The notes under the pieces were generated by a model. It was not told the origin of the DNA, searched no databases, and saw only the letters and a program-made list of their open reading frames with translations. A stretch of DNA of 64,000 bases, from positions 79,501 to 143,500 of the forward strand of contig JAJTUQ010000009.1 of assembly GCA_021399445.1 (NCBI GenBank). The letters are read 5' to 3'. The stretch is from Xylogone sp. PMI_703 (Eukaryota; Ascomycota; Leotiomycetes). The position numbers and the translations under genes are program-made. Of the stretch, positions 10,314-21,503 are shown piece by piece; position 1 is the first letter of the stretch, and each line of letters starts with the position of its first letter.

Positions 10314-10973
10314 CCAGGGTGCTGTATGGCTTCAGCTATCCGTCTGTTCAATGAGCCAGCGCGAAGCCTGGTCCAATACGCGAAGTTCCATTACCAATCA
10401 CCTTGAATTGTTTATCATCACCATCTAAGGGGCTATGGCTGTAGTTGCGATAGGGGCAACTAAAAGAATTATGGAGTTTATTCAGAAGACTCAGGCTCCA
10501 CGAGACGTGGTTTCTTCACTAGGTTGCTTAGAGTCCCGAGCCAGAACGCTTTGACGATATAGTAACATTATTTTATTAGAGCAGTTTAACAGTCTCTTAA
10601 TAGCTTCTATATAAGGCTACCCAGGGAATATTACTATAGTAGCTACTTTACCTAACGGCTCACGCGCCGGTGGAATGGCGCCAGCGGGCCCGTGCCCCCT
10701 ACCCCCTGAGAGAGAGAGAGAGGGCACAACCTATGGAATGGGGGCCCTGAAATCCTGTATGATTTAACACCGTGGCCTCTGATTGGCTCCCTTAACTCCT
10801 TCTGGATTTAACCTCCTGCTTTCGCTTTGGGGCCTCCCTTACTTTCCAATCCTACCTTTTGCAATAACCAACTGGAAATCTCTTCTTTTTTGCTATCCTA
10901 CCTGACTTTGCTCTGGGGATATGGTCGTCTAAAAACAACAAATAACAATATAATATAAAATTGTAATTTCCAC
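10314..10973. other. Intergenic between the duplication and transposon relics
   Basis: Contains a short (GA)n run near 10708-10724 within a GC-rich patch. No gene is recognised. Confidence 0.45.
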
Positions 10974-11432
10974 TTACCGAACCATGATATGCCGAAACGT
11001 GTCCAATGCTCGTTCTGCTTCATCTTCATCTGCCAATGCACCCTCATCCTCGCCTTCCTCGTTCTCATTAATCTCATCCATTCCATCCTCTTTTTCCCAT
11101 GTGCAGCTGACTCGTTTTAATTTGCGTAAGGCGATGCCAATGGCCACCTGTTGATATCCACGCGCCGTCAACCGTATCCCCAAATATTTCTGGCTGTCCC
11201 GGGCCAACTGCCGGCTCAATTCCTCACCCGCCCATGGCCCACGCTCGTCTGTAAACAAATACTCCGATGCCCGCCAGTCTAACACCCGTGTAAACGTTCG
11301 GATGTACACTAAATACTGTATGATGATCTGGCTGACGGCTGTGAGCAAAAACCGTACAATGTAATCTGTATTATCACGTCGGTTATGGGCTTTGTTATAC
11401 ATGGTCAAAAAACACACCTGCTTATTGATCAC
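10974..11432 (-). pseudogene. Possible fragment of a large fungal RecQ-type helicase/recombinase-like ORF
   Basis: The 152-codon minus-strand frame has IIIQYLVYIRTFTRVLDW, then GPWAGEELSRQLARDSQKYL, then LTARGYQQVAIGIALRKL, and an acidic tail (EINENEEGEDEGALADEDE). This spacing resembles a conserved region in large fungal RecQ-like transposon or subtelomeric proteins, where a GPW..LT..L motif precedes a Tyr/Arg-rich helix. There are no helicase motifs here. It is at best a fragment, and the family assignment is tentative. Confidence 0.3.
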
Positions 11433-11469
11433 GTATATGTTACGTGCTGAATATATGCTGTTGGCTTAC

Positions 11470-13561
11470 GTACCTTAACCCTTCCTTTCAACCTCGTCAA
11501 CTCCGAGCGTTTCAAACGGCTCCTTCTGTATAATAACCCGTCTCTCCAAGAAGAGCAAATACCAACCAGCAAGACGCTCATTAATCTGTTAATAAACGAG
11601 TATAAGCGGGCTATTGGTCCGCTTTATGAGCAACTTCAAACGGCAAGAAGCATGATCCATTTTACCTTTGACGGCTGGACTTCCCGGTAAAACACGTCAT
11701 TCCTTGGTATTAACGCCCATTTTATTGATCGGGATTGGAAAAAAATGGAGGATCCTTTTGGCCTTACCTGCCTTTAGGAAACGTCATACCGGAGAAGCAT
11801 TTGTAGATGAAGTGGCAGATATAATCTGCGCATTTGGGCTTTAGAAGAAGTATAGATTCGTAGTTTGATCTTTATAAAGCATGAATAATAAGTAACTAAT
11901 AATTGTGGGTTTTCTGGACAGAATCGGGTACTATACGCTTGATAATGCCACAAATAACTATATAGTTATGAAGGCCTTTGCAACTGAGTTTGATTTTAAT
12001 AAAAAAGAGCGCCATATTTGTTGTGCTTCTCATTTTCTGAATCTGACGGTTTAAGTAATGATGTATAACAGTAAAAAGGATAATTTTAATGAGCTACTTG
12101 CTCATTAGAGTGATAAGGACTTTATGAGTGAAGAAGAGGAGCAGTGCTGACTGTCTGACGCCGTTAATGTGCTGTAAAACAACGAAGACTTTGTTATGGC
12201 TTACGTTGAAGAAGTAATGGAACTTGAGATAACCCCAGAAGAGGATCGGGAACAATACCCAATTTTTAAGGTTACTAACGCCGGAGAGATGGATAACCGC
12301 AAATGTAGGTCACTTAGCAAGCTACACAACATTGGCGTCGCTCTTCGAACAAGCAGTCAACTCTTTGAGGATTTTTATGAAGCTTAACGGCAAACTGGTC
12401 TAACCGAGCCTATTCTGACGTGGGTTCAGAACGTCTGTACTCGCTGGCAATCGGGACGAGGCTATGGCCTCACGAGCTCTTCTGAAACGCACGGCTTTAA
12501 ACAGAATGTTTTCTATTATTAAAGAGCGCTGGGTAAGCCAAAGTGGTAAAGAACAAGACAAGCCGCCAGTTTGGAAGGTTGTTGCTGCTTTTCAGAAGAT
12601 CATTTAGCCTTTTAAAGTCGCCTCAAAGCAACTACAAGGTGAGGGTATTGCTGGCAACCGCTCGGCTTCAGGAGGATTTGATGAATATTTCCCTGTGGTT
12701 GAGATGCTCTTTGACCACCTTGATCTGGCCGTTCAAGGGGTTATTATTGAAGAGGACAAAGATCAGGTTATAGAAGAGGTTCGCCTTTTCAATGATATGG
12801 ATAAAAAGACTTGCAGGTGCTTGAAGATTTATATTAAGCTTGGATGGAAGAAGTTAGACGATTATTATAGCAAGTTGGCCTCAACTGCTTATATAACAGC
12901 GGTTGTATTCCATCCTTGCAAGAAATGGCGAGTACTTGAGCGGCTCTGGAGTTAACTACCTTCTCGTCAAACGTTAGCATGGAAACGGACTTATAAGACA
13001 AGTTTAACGACAATCTGGGAAGAGAGGTATAAGAGCATGTCTCTTGAAGATGCTTCTAATGGTATTTTAACAGCTGGAAATGGCAGCTTCGATTATGTTG
13101 AGCGCCGGCTTGCATTTAGCCGTTCGATGGCTTATTCGGAGCTTTGTCCTGAGCCGTATCCCGAGCCTTAAGTACAGCAGAATCGACAAACTAAGAAGCC
13201 AACGCTCTTGCAAGCGCATGACGAGCTCGATCAGTACTTATCCGAGCCACCGGTTGACAATGCCTCCTATAAAGCTGACCCAGTTGCGTGGTGGAGAGAC
13301 GTTAGTGTCGTACGCTTTCCAAGGCTATCTTATATGGCTGTTGACTTTCTTACAAGAGCCTTGTCTTCAGCAGAGACGGAGAGGGATTTCAGTAGCTGTG
13401 GGAGGATGATAACGCCATTCCGATCACGCTTACGGCGTCATATTGTGGTAATGGCTCAATGCTTTCGGACCTGGAGTAAATCCGGGATTTATCAGCCATC
13501 TTTTCCTCTTGGTCTCTTTGAAAGAGATAATTGGAGGCAAGTACTTCGATTGATAGATTAA
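11470..13561 (+). pseudogene. hAT-family transposase relic (family 1)
   Basis: The N-terminal part (11475-11690) reads [16 protein letters not shown].. and [11 protein letters not shown], the first catalytic-Asp region of hAT transposases. The middle (about 11925-12050) has [10 protein letters not shown] and [10 protein letters not shown]. The C-terminal dimerisation region (13208-13561) has DELDQYLSEPP, DPVAWW, FPRLSYMAVDFL and SSAETERDFSSCG. At least four stops or frame changes separate these blocks, so the gene is dead. I could not identify its terminal inverted repeats. Confidence 0.85.
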
Positions 13562-14504
13562 ACCTCCTTAGATAGAGATAACGAGGACTATATTTAATCG
13601 ATTTGATCGATTCGGTTTCCAACCCTACATAGAATATAGAATAGTTGAATAACACTCAAGCAAGCATGATTTTCACGCGGGGTAACTCTACGAAAACACT
13701 TCACCAAGTATCCGAAGTGAAATAATACAGATAAATTCAAGAATAACTTACACATTGTAGCTAGTAGTATGGTGACTGGTAAAAGTTCCTCCGTAATCAC
13801 TCTGTACATGCTGACTGCTGCTCTAAGCTCGAAGTGCTCATCTCTATGTCCGCAGTCTACGGGATAATAGCGGAACAAGAGTACTTTAATTATATCCGTT
13901 CATCTTACCTTAAAATTTATTTGACACAAAAGCTAAACGCAGCGAAATTCATGGGCGAGAGGACTTCAGGAACGATAAACTATCCAATGTCCGACCTAGA
14001 GGCCTACACCTCATTGGTTGGCTCGTATACGGAGTGCTCTTACCATGCGGAGAAGTGTTCGAATATCCAGTTGATATGCTATAGGAGAGTTTTGGCTGCC
14101 CATTAAGTAACATAGATTAAGATTAGAGTGGTAAGTATTAAAGTTTTGATAATATGGATATGGAAGTCGTAAAGCTTTCACAACTTGAAGGCCTGCCCAA
14201 CTTAGCTCTATAGTTGATTATATAATATTCTACCGTCTAATCTAAGTCGATGATATCGGGGGACTTAAACTTCGAGAGTTTGTAGTGAGAATGGGCTAGC
14301 TAAAATGATCAATAATTAATGAAAGTGAAGGAGGGAACAAGGTAAAGAAGCCATTCATATTAAATGCTAATTCTTCTTTCATAATTTTCACGGCATATTG
14401 TACCATACCCTGATGTAGGATCCAACCCTATTCTCGGTCCCAGATCTCTAAATTCTCAAGATCTATGACAGTGCAGAAATCTATTGCAATGCAGCTGATA
14501 TTCA
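13562..14504. other. Intergenic, no gene recognised
   Basis: Two overlapping opposite-strand frames (13594-13878 minus, 13834-14106 plus) lack recognisable motifs. This region lies 3' of the F-box gene. Confidence 0.4.
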
Positions 14505-16000
14505 TTAAGTCATCCTCTGTTCGTATAAACACCGTGATACCTCCTCGTATGGGTATTTTGGAGAGCGACGAGTGACAAACTTCTCAATAGCTCTCATGAC
14601 CCCAGGTGAATAATACACGTAGGACCCTTCAATATCCTGGAAAATGCCACTAAGAGTAAGTCGCTCAAGATTCAAAGTATTCCTCATCCGTTTAAACAGG
14701 GATGAAAAGGAGCCATCACGCATCTCAATTGCGGATAATTCTACTACTCTAAGTGTCTCTGCATGTCTTTCCATGTACTGGAAGAGGTCATCTTCTATAA
14801 AGTCGATGCATTGTACACTGATAGTCCGTAATAAAGGAATTCGAAATGGCTCCCATGTTGTGAGCCATGGCACATAACTACTAGAAGACCGTGCAATAAT
14901 GGTTAAATCTTCTAGAAGTGGCATTGACTGTATAAAAACTCCGAGTTGATTTTCAAAATACCCAGCAATATATTCACCCTGATGGTTATATTGAGGTAAT
15001 TCGATGTATAAACGCCGAATATGCGCAACGGCCTTTTTACACATAAGAAGGTCGCCCGGATGAACCCGTAAGTTTTCTGGCGTCACAAACCTTCGATCAT
15101 CTGTGATAAAGAGTTCCGAGATTTTGAGGCTACTAACGCTTGCAGCTCGGAGGAAGTTGCGAAAGTGAATTCTGCCAGTATCTAAAGGCCGGAAAATCTG
15201 GTTTATGTAAGGACATAAAAGGATCAGATTCTGTAATTCACGAACATCTGTAAATAACTGGTCTGAATTTATTTGCCCAAAGTTGGTAGATTGTATTATC
15301 ACGGACTGTAAGTTGTGCAAATTGGCAAATGCAGCAGCCAGACTAATGCTATCCATTCCAGTCTCTTCGAATAGTTTTTGCTCTTCTATAAGCTTTACGT
15401 ATGCATTATACGCGGCTAAAACTAGCCTAGGAGTCCAATCTCGGTTCTCTGTATACCAGCCAATGTTGTCAAAGCTGAGTGGTTCTGATACCCGTTGTGA
15501 TAAGGGGACTGGGTGATTCTGATGATATAACCTTTGTAAGAAGAGGCTTTTGCTTGGCGCATTTGTTTCTAGGAGTTCAAGGCCTATAGACAATCTTTTT
15601 ACATGTTGTCGGATGTTATCACATCGTGAAATGTTGAGCAGCCTGAGTAGTGTACGACAACGAATTAGTAATGTATATAGAGAGAATTATAGAAGTTAAA
15701 AGCTTTAGGTCTGTTGCTTGAAAATATATTAACTCACCTCTCGAGACTCTGGCTCTGCATCCAGACTCGGACATGATAGAACAGCTTGCTCACCGCACAT
15801 CTCTCGAACGTTTTGCATACCAGTCGCACAGCTTGAAGATCTTTCAGCGACAGATGTTCTATCACGATCTGGAGTAGATCGATTGGGAGGAACGGTACAC
15901 TCTGTGGAAGGGGTTTAATTGATTCAATAGAAGCCATACTCAATAAAATACTGTGTTGAAAGTGCTCAAATGTGGGTAGTTGTTGAAGATTTTTACTCAA
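14505..16000 (-). CDS. F-box protein
   Basis: Likely substrate-recognition subunit of an SCF ubiquitin ligase. Exon 1 (16000-15738) holds the F-box near residues 35-80, with LPIDLLQIVIEHLSLKDL and VRLVCKTF. Intron 15737-15643 (95 bp, GTGAGT..CTCAG) joins LER to LLNISRC in frame. Exon 2 (15642-14505) has Leu-rich stretches (LHNLQSVIIQ, MPLLEDLTII, LNLERLTLSG) recalling degenerate leucine-rich repeats. The spliced frame gives 466 residues. A second ATG at 15937 (445 residues) lies closer to the F-box and could be the true start. No internal stops, so probably functional. The substrate is unknown. Confidence 0.8.
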
Positions 16001-16110
16001 ATTACTACACCGCTAACGTAATTCCCGGTCCACCGGTCACCCCTCAACCAGCTGAGCATATAATGCAAATGTTATGCCGTCACCCTCTCCCCTTCTAGGA
16101 CCTTCAGGAG
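16001..16110. repeat. Short MITE-A terminus fragment
   Basis: TAACGTAATTCCCGGTC at about 16015-16031 followed by CACCGGTCACC matches the outer TIR of MITE-A (43653-44086). The rest of that element is not recognisable here. Confidence 0.5.
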
Positions 16111-18720
16111 CATACGTGGGCACCTTAACGCGTTTGCGTATATCGTTATATCGTTTAACGCGTTAAGGCTCAATTATATCGTTTATATCGTTTGGCGTTT
16201 TGGCATTGTTAAAACGTTTAAACAATATAAGAACGATATAAGAGCCTTGGCACATTTCTATTTATAGAAAATTTCTAAAACTGTGTTAGCCCCTTAAATT
16301 TAACCACATATAACCTCAATTCCTCGATCAATAATCTTATACAATATGTATAATGTATTAGGATGTTATCCGACATCTCATCTCTCACAAGTTCGTCTGC
16401 CCCTATATCATCCAGGCCTTCAACACCACCTCATTTCAATGCTGTAATACGTACAGAAAATGTGCAATCAGACGGTTTAAAGCGCAAACGAACAAAAGCC
16501 TAGTACATCTGTCGATCTTGTACTGCATGGGTTAGTTCTCATCGAGTTAATACTATTAACCATGTCATCTCACGACACCCGTTTCCTGGAGTCTCCTCTT
16601 CAGTGCCTCAAACATCACAACAGGATATTACATCTATGTTGACGTCCATCTCATCTCATAATGCTCTTCGTAATAGTTTCAATGAGTAAAAGTATCGTGA
16701 AGCTCTCATCAGACTACTTACTTGACGTCGATTACCCTTTTCGGCGGTGGAATGGGATAAGTTAAAGGATATGATGCTTGCTGATAACCATGCAATTGAA
16801 GATTTACTCATTTCATCTCGGCGTACGGCAGTACGACATATTGCTTCAAATTATATCCTTTACCGGGAACATCTTAAGGCTAATCTTTCATCAGCAAGAG
16901 AGTCTATTCATATATCTACTGACCTCTGGACATCTCCACATCGATCTGTTCTCCTGGCAGTATGTGCACAGTGGGTTAGTAGTGACTATACCCTTCAAAA
17001 GGCTCTTTTAGCTTTTCCAGAATGCCGGTATTCCTATTCTGAAGAGAAGTAGGCACAACTTGTCCTAGAGACTCTAGAAAGCTTTGATATTCAGAGTCAA
17101 ATTGGTTATTATACTAGAAATAATACTTCTTCAAACGACACCTGCTTAATACATCTTAAATCTCTTTTACAAGATAAACATGCCGTTAGTTTAAAGTTTT
17201 AAGTTTAAATTTAACTTGCTAATTCTTAAATAGGTTAAATTCAATGCTAAACAACGCCAGATCTGATGTATTACACATATTATTAATCTTTCACCTCAAG
17301 CTTTTCTACTTGTATCTTCAAAGGAGGCTCTTATAGCTACCCTTGCTGCTATTACTGATATCTCTGGAGAAGAGCTGCTTGTACAGTTTTCTGAATCGCT
17401 TGATGAATTTACTAGTATTGAAAATATATCTATATTATATAAAGTTCATCGACTATGTATTTGGCTATATAGCTTAACTTTACATGTTAATGCCTAGGAA
17501 GACGTTATAGGTTTATAGCTAGGTATTGATAATAATACTAGATAATGATCCTGGTATTAGGTTATCGATCGAGTTCTTAGGAAAATAACGATATTAAGTT
17601 ATTCATGCTTAAGTATATGAATGATCTCAATGATATCTGTCTTAACAATGACGATTGAGATATACTAGGAAAAGTACATACATTCTTACAACTGTTTGCT
17701 TTAGCTACTCTTTATAAAGAAGGTGATAAAGCTTCAATTTCAGCGTCGCTTAAGCTAATGGACTCTCTTCTTGTCCATTATGAAATGAACAAGGTAAGCT
17801 TAATGCTTTGTTGAAGTTTGATTCTAATATTTCAACAGATACATTACTCTCAACCTGAGTATTACGTTCCTTACATACTCTGATCTATTGAAATGGGATG
17901 GTTTGTACTCAACAAATACTATACCATGACTGAAGAAACTCCTGTATACGCTGTTGCCCTTCTTCTAAATCTTAGCTGTCGGGTCGCTTATCTTAAGAAG
18001 AACTGGCCAGATGAATGGCATGAGCCTGCAATTGTGGCTGCCTGCAGTATTTGAGAAGCAGAATTCAAGAATCGGCTTTCTCCAGAACGTCCAAATAGCG
18101 TTGATGCTATATCACCACCCTTAAAACGCCGGGCTGTTATCCTCGATCAGATTATGGAGTCAATGGAGGCTATAACAAGCGATTCACATATTAACGATGA
18201 CTTTATGACCTTTATTGAACAGCCTACATTTCGTATTAATTGTACACCTCTTGAATAGTGATGTAAAGAGGATCAGAGACAATGTTATCCTCGTCTTAGC
18301 CAAATGGCTATAGAGATCCTCTCTATTTTACCAGAGTCGTCAGAAGCAGAGCGTACTTTCTCTGGTACAAGGAGGACATGTTCATGGGATCGCTCTCGTC
18401 TTACATGCCTTAATATACAGAGAATTGAGTATCTTGATAGCTGGCTACGAGAAGGCCATATCCAGCCTATTTCTGCTAATGGGATGGGTATGAATATGGA
18501 ACCAGTTCCAGAAGATGACTTAGAAGAAATTGATGATGATACTATAGATCAGATTGAGTGGGGTTAACGTATATATATCTTTAAATGTTATATCGTTCTT
18601 ATATTATTTATATCGTTTAAACGTTAAACGTTAAACGTTAAACGTTTTAAGATAGAGCGTTTTTTCTTAAAACGTTTTAGCATCCAGAAAAAACGATATA
18701 AAACGATATGCCCATGTATG
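16111..18720 (+). mobile_element. hAT-like DNA transposon, family 2, copy A (degenerate)
   Basis: The ends read CATACGTGGGCACC at the left and, inverted, CATACATGGGCATATCG at the right, forming short imperfect terminal inverted repeats. Subterminal sequence is rich in ATATCGTT and AAACG motifs. Related copies are inverted at 46863-49052 and, as a left-end remnant, at 57200-57419. No 8-bp target duplication is visible (TTCAGGAG left, TTGGTGGC right). It carries a dead transposase. Confidence 0.75.
16470..18567 (+). pseudogene. hAT-family transposase relic (family 2, copy A)
   Basis: A BED-finger-like start (about 16480-16560, RKRTKA then YICRSCTAW) precedes HISTDLWTSPHRSVLLAVCA (about 16907-16967), the first catalytic region of hAT enzymes. 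IGYYTRNNTSSND (about 17101-17140) follows. The C-terminal dimerisation domain (18304-18567) has IEILSILPESSEAERTFSG and ends with an acidic tail. In-frame TAG/TAA/TGA codons break it repeatedly (for example in the BED region and after YSEEK at 17050-17052), many fitting C-to-T changes of Gln or Trp codons. Confidence 0.8.
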
Positions 18721-18726
18721 TTGGTG

Positions 18727-18789
18727 GCCATAGTAGTAGCCATAGTAGTAGCCATAGTAGTAGCCATAGTAGTAGCAATAGTAGTAGTA
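18727..18789. repeat. 12-bp tandem repeat, about five units
   Basis: The unit GCCATAGTAGTA is repeated about five times, the last copies varying to GCAATAGTAGTA. It starts just outside the right end of the hAT copy A. Open frames on both strands across it (poly-Ser or poly-Leu) are repeat artefacts. Confidence 0.85.
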
Positions 18790-19556
18790 ATATTGGTACA
18801 ATTGGTGGTTCGTCCGGCCAATTGGCCAATCGCCTATATTGGTGGTTTGGTCGGAACATATATAAAACTTATTCTATACAAAGGGGTTGCCAGCAGCTGA
18901 ATACTAAAGCAATACTTTACAACCAGACTATCACTTTAAGTCGGAACAATTTGCACTTATTAGATACTATATTGACTATGTTATTGTATATTTACCTCTA
19001 AATCTTCGCTGTCTAGGTGACTTACTAGAGGATTCAGCATGGGGTTATCAAAAATTACGCTGGCCTAGGTGGTCCTCGCCTCTTCACAACTGTCCTCGAG
19101 TCTGGTATATAGAAGTACCCTTCAACAGACCTCTTAGGTTACTAACTGAGATCCTTAAGCTTTTTCCGGCTCCGGTCCTTATTATAAGCAAATGTTCGAA
19201 CTTGCATTTATATCTCCAGGAAAAGGTGTTTATCTGCGATAAGCTAACATGCTTCTAGGGTATACTTAATTCGAACTAATAACGAGTGAGTATTTACTAT
19301 ACTAACGCAGCCATATATGGCGCCTTTTCCAGTCTCCTGGAATATGCTCTTGCTAAGATGGATAGAGTTAGTGGTTATGCAGGATAGAGGCTTGTTCCTC
19401 ATAATATCTTTTTAACTTACGCGCCGGCCAATTTTTTAATCAGGCAGTTAAATGGATCTTTTTTATTGAAGGCATTGACTGTCCTGATCAGCGTCGTAGT
19501 CATGTTCTTCTTGATTGATACCACTGATAAACCATGCAAATGGTTGACTGAGGTAG
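18790..19556. other. Decayed sequence, possibly the interior of a copia element
   Basis: No continuous frame is present. The only hint is position: the segment ends in AGGTAG directly before an LTR-like TGTTGGAATCC. I cannot identify reverse transcriptase or RNase H motifs. Confidence 0.3.
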
Positions 19557-19801
19557 TGTTGGAATCCAGCCCGATAGTCACGATATGAATGGAATACAGG
19601 ACTGAATTCAACTAGCTATCCTATAATGCAACTACAGTATAATTTATAAGGGATAACATCGACGGACTTTACGGGGTTTATCACAGCATTTCCATGGTAA
19701 TTTCGTACTTTTATGCCATATGCTATAGTCAAACGCAGGTTCGTCTCAGATATCGTAGATTGTACCTGTGGTCTCTGTACGCAACTGTATTCGTTTTGAC
19801 A
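19557..19801. mobile_element. LTR-like sequence, probable decayed copia LTR
   Basis: Starts TGTTGGAATCCAGCCCGATAG, a start seen in many fungal copia LTRs, and ends CGTTTTGACA. It shares internal stretches with the solo LTR at 5453-5656. The flanks (GGTAG and CAAAT) are not a target duplication, so it may be the surviving LTR of a deleted element. Confidence 0.5.
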
Positions 19802-19916
19802 CAAATGCAGTACTAAAATGAGTTTGCGTTTTCACGGACAAATTTACTTGGATTACACACAACTGGCCCGACGTGACACGGTTTTAACCGTGACATAGAA
19901 ATGCTAGTATTAGAGC

Positions 19917-20951
19917 CTAAATACGAAATCCTCTCGTATCAACCGCAAGAAGCTTCCCACCCTCTGTTACAGTTCCATTAATCGGTGCTAAAAGGCCCCC
20001 ACCAGTAGACACATACAGCGTATGGAGTGAATCTTTTGTCCTTCCAAATCTACAGGCGGTGGCTCCCGGAACGGTCAACGACTTTAAATCACCGAGCACT
20101 ACTCTTTGCTTCTTAAAGTCTTGGCTGATCACTTCTATGGTATTGTTTATCTGTGTTGCGATCCATGCGTTACCATGCTTGTCAAGCACAAAATCATCAC
20201 CAAAACGTCCTGTCCTAATAGCTTCGACTTTCCCAACAGCCTGTCCAGAGGTATTGATCTTGACACGATTGAATGACTCATCGACACCAGCGGTCCAGTA
20301 TAAATACGAGTCGCGAACCTTAATCCCGTTAATACCGAGTTGGAAAGGAGACAAGGTCGTTGGCTTCATTTCTGGGAGGTCGACAAGGATTGAGTACTTT
20401 TTAGTTTGTACGTCGAGCTGCCAGACAACACCGCGGGCGGAGTCGGCGATTATAATGATGCCCCCATCCTTGGTCTCCGTGAGAACTTCGTTGCCGTTTA
20501 GGAGGTGAGCTTCAGGCATGTCTGTCACCTTGTCTACGACGATGCTATGGTGTTTTGAATATGAAGTTAGATCAACCTTCCATACAGAGTAAGATCCAAC
20601 ACCAAAATCACCCGTGGCCACAGAGAAGTTTCCAGCCACAACGTAGAAAATATCTGGTTGCAATTCAGTTATTCCGACCAGGCCAAGGACTTTAGGAAAT
20701 GTATAGAGCAGGACTGGTTCCTCCGGCCTAGTAGGACTGAGGAGCCACAACTCCGGAGTCGTAAGAAAGTTGAGCAAAATTTCTCCATTCGAGCGGACTG
20801 CAAGGTTCTCGATGAAGGTGGGATCGGTCCATTGGTGCAGGATAAGATAGGGAAGAGGAAGGGCTGCTGGCTCGGCTTGATGGGCACGGGCGTTCACGAC
20901 TATCTGAGAGATGATCAGAGCTATCAAGGAGAACAGAGTATTAAAATCCAT
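19917..20951 (-). CDS. Secreted SMP-30/gluconolactonase-like beta-propeller protein
   Basis: Uninterrupted 344-residue frame. The N terminus (MDFNTLFSLIALIISQIV, then ARA) is a clear signal peptide, so the protein is probably secreted or enters the ER. The remainder shows the repeating strand pattern of a six-bladed propeller: ENLAVRSNGEILLNFL, LNGNEVLTETKDGGIIIIAD, GINGIKVRDSYLYWT, FGDDFVLDKHGNAWIATQ and TLYVSTGGG. These match the SMP-30/gluconolactonase-like fold. Fungal members include lactonases and also propellers recruited in secondary metabolism as hetero-Diels-Alderases. No metal site is assigned with confidence and no biosynthetic neighbour is intact, so substrate is unknown. A TATA-like box lies about 40 bp upstream. 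Confidence 0.8.
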   Translation of the reverse strand: MDFNTLFSLIALIISQIVVNARAHQAEPAALPLPYLILHQWTDPTFIENLAVRSNGEILLNFLTTPELWLLSPTRPEEPVLLYTFPKVLGLVGITELQPDIFYVVAGNFSVATGDFGVGSYSVWKVDLTSYSKHHSIVVDKVTDMPEAHLLNGNEVLTETKDGGIIIIADSARGVVWQLDVQTKKYSILVDLPEMKPTTLSPFQLGINGIKVRDSYLYWTAGVDESFNRVKINTSGQAVGKVEAIRTGRFGDDFVLDKHGNAWIATQINNTIEVISQDFKKQRVVLGDLKSLTVPGATACRFGRTKDSLHTLYVSTGGGLLAPINGTVTEGGKLLAVDTRGFRI

Positions 20952-20988
20952 TTTGTATGCATATAGAGATTGAGGACGAACTGGAGTA

Positions 20989-21000
20989 CTTTATATACTC
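20989..21000 (-). promoter_or_regulatory. TATA-like box upstream of the SMP-30-like gene
   Basis: On the minus strand GAGTATATAAAG lies 38-49 bp before the start codon at 20951. It is a plausible core promoter element judged only by sequence and distance. Confidence 0.45.
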
Positions 21001-21503
21001 CTTGCATTCCATTGTAGTCGGAGGAAGCGAGAGTGGTCAGGAAGCGAGTTGTGGTCGCTCAGCAATTTTACACAAAAAAACATACATAAATCAAATAAAA
21101 TTACAATAACTAATTATTATATAAGATTTATCAGAATATAATATATTATTTATAATTATCTTAATTATTTTTAAAATTTTTAAGTTGTGTGTTGAATAAT
21201 CAAAAATTCAAGCGAAAAGAATCGTTTTGTATGCACTTCTCATTCAAAATTGCTGAGTGACTACAACTTGATTCACGACGGGTCCGAGTCTTAGGGATCA
21301 ACATCATACGGGACCCGACAATGGGGATACGCTAGATACAGTTGCCATGTCTAAGCCCAGTCATGATCTCCTAAAAGATTAGTAAATACTAGCTGCCTAA
21401 ATAGTACATGTCACTACCGTTAGGTCATACATAGAAGGCGCCATCACCATTTGTCAACCTCCAGGAAGAGTTGGTCGAATTTTTAGACTATTAAAACTAA
21501 TAG
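21001..21503. other. Intergenic, AT-rich, no gene seen
   Basis: Very AT-rich sequence between about 21080 and 21200 lies upstream of the SMP-30-like gene. No coding frame or RNA is recognised. Confidence 0.5.

Noticed and set aside
13594..14106. Opposite overlapping frames of about 90 codons
   Set aside because: Neither shows a known motif or splice continuation.
18727..18789. CRISPR-like array
   Set aside because: Units are contiguous 12-bp tandem repeats without spacers; the genome is eukaryotic.
18708..19001. Poly-Ser and poly-Leu frames on both strands
   Set aside because: Produced by the 12-bp tandem repeat.
20059..20508. 149-codon plus-strand frame
   Set aside because: Antisense shadow of the SMP-30-like gene, without own motifs.
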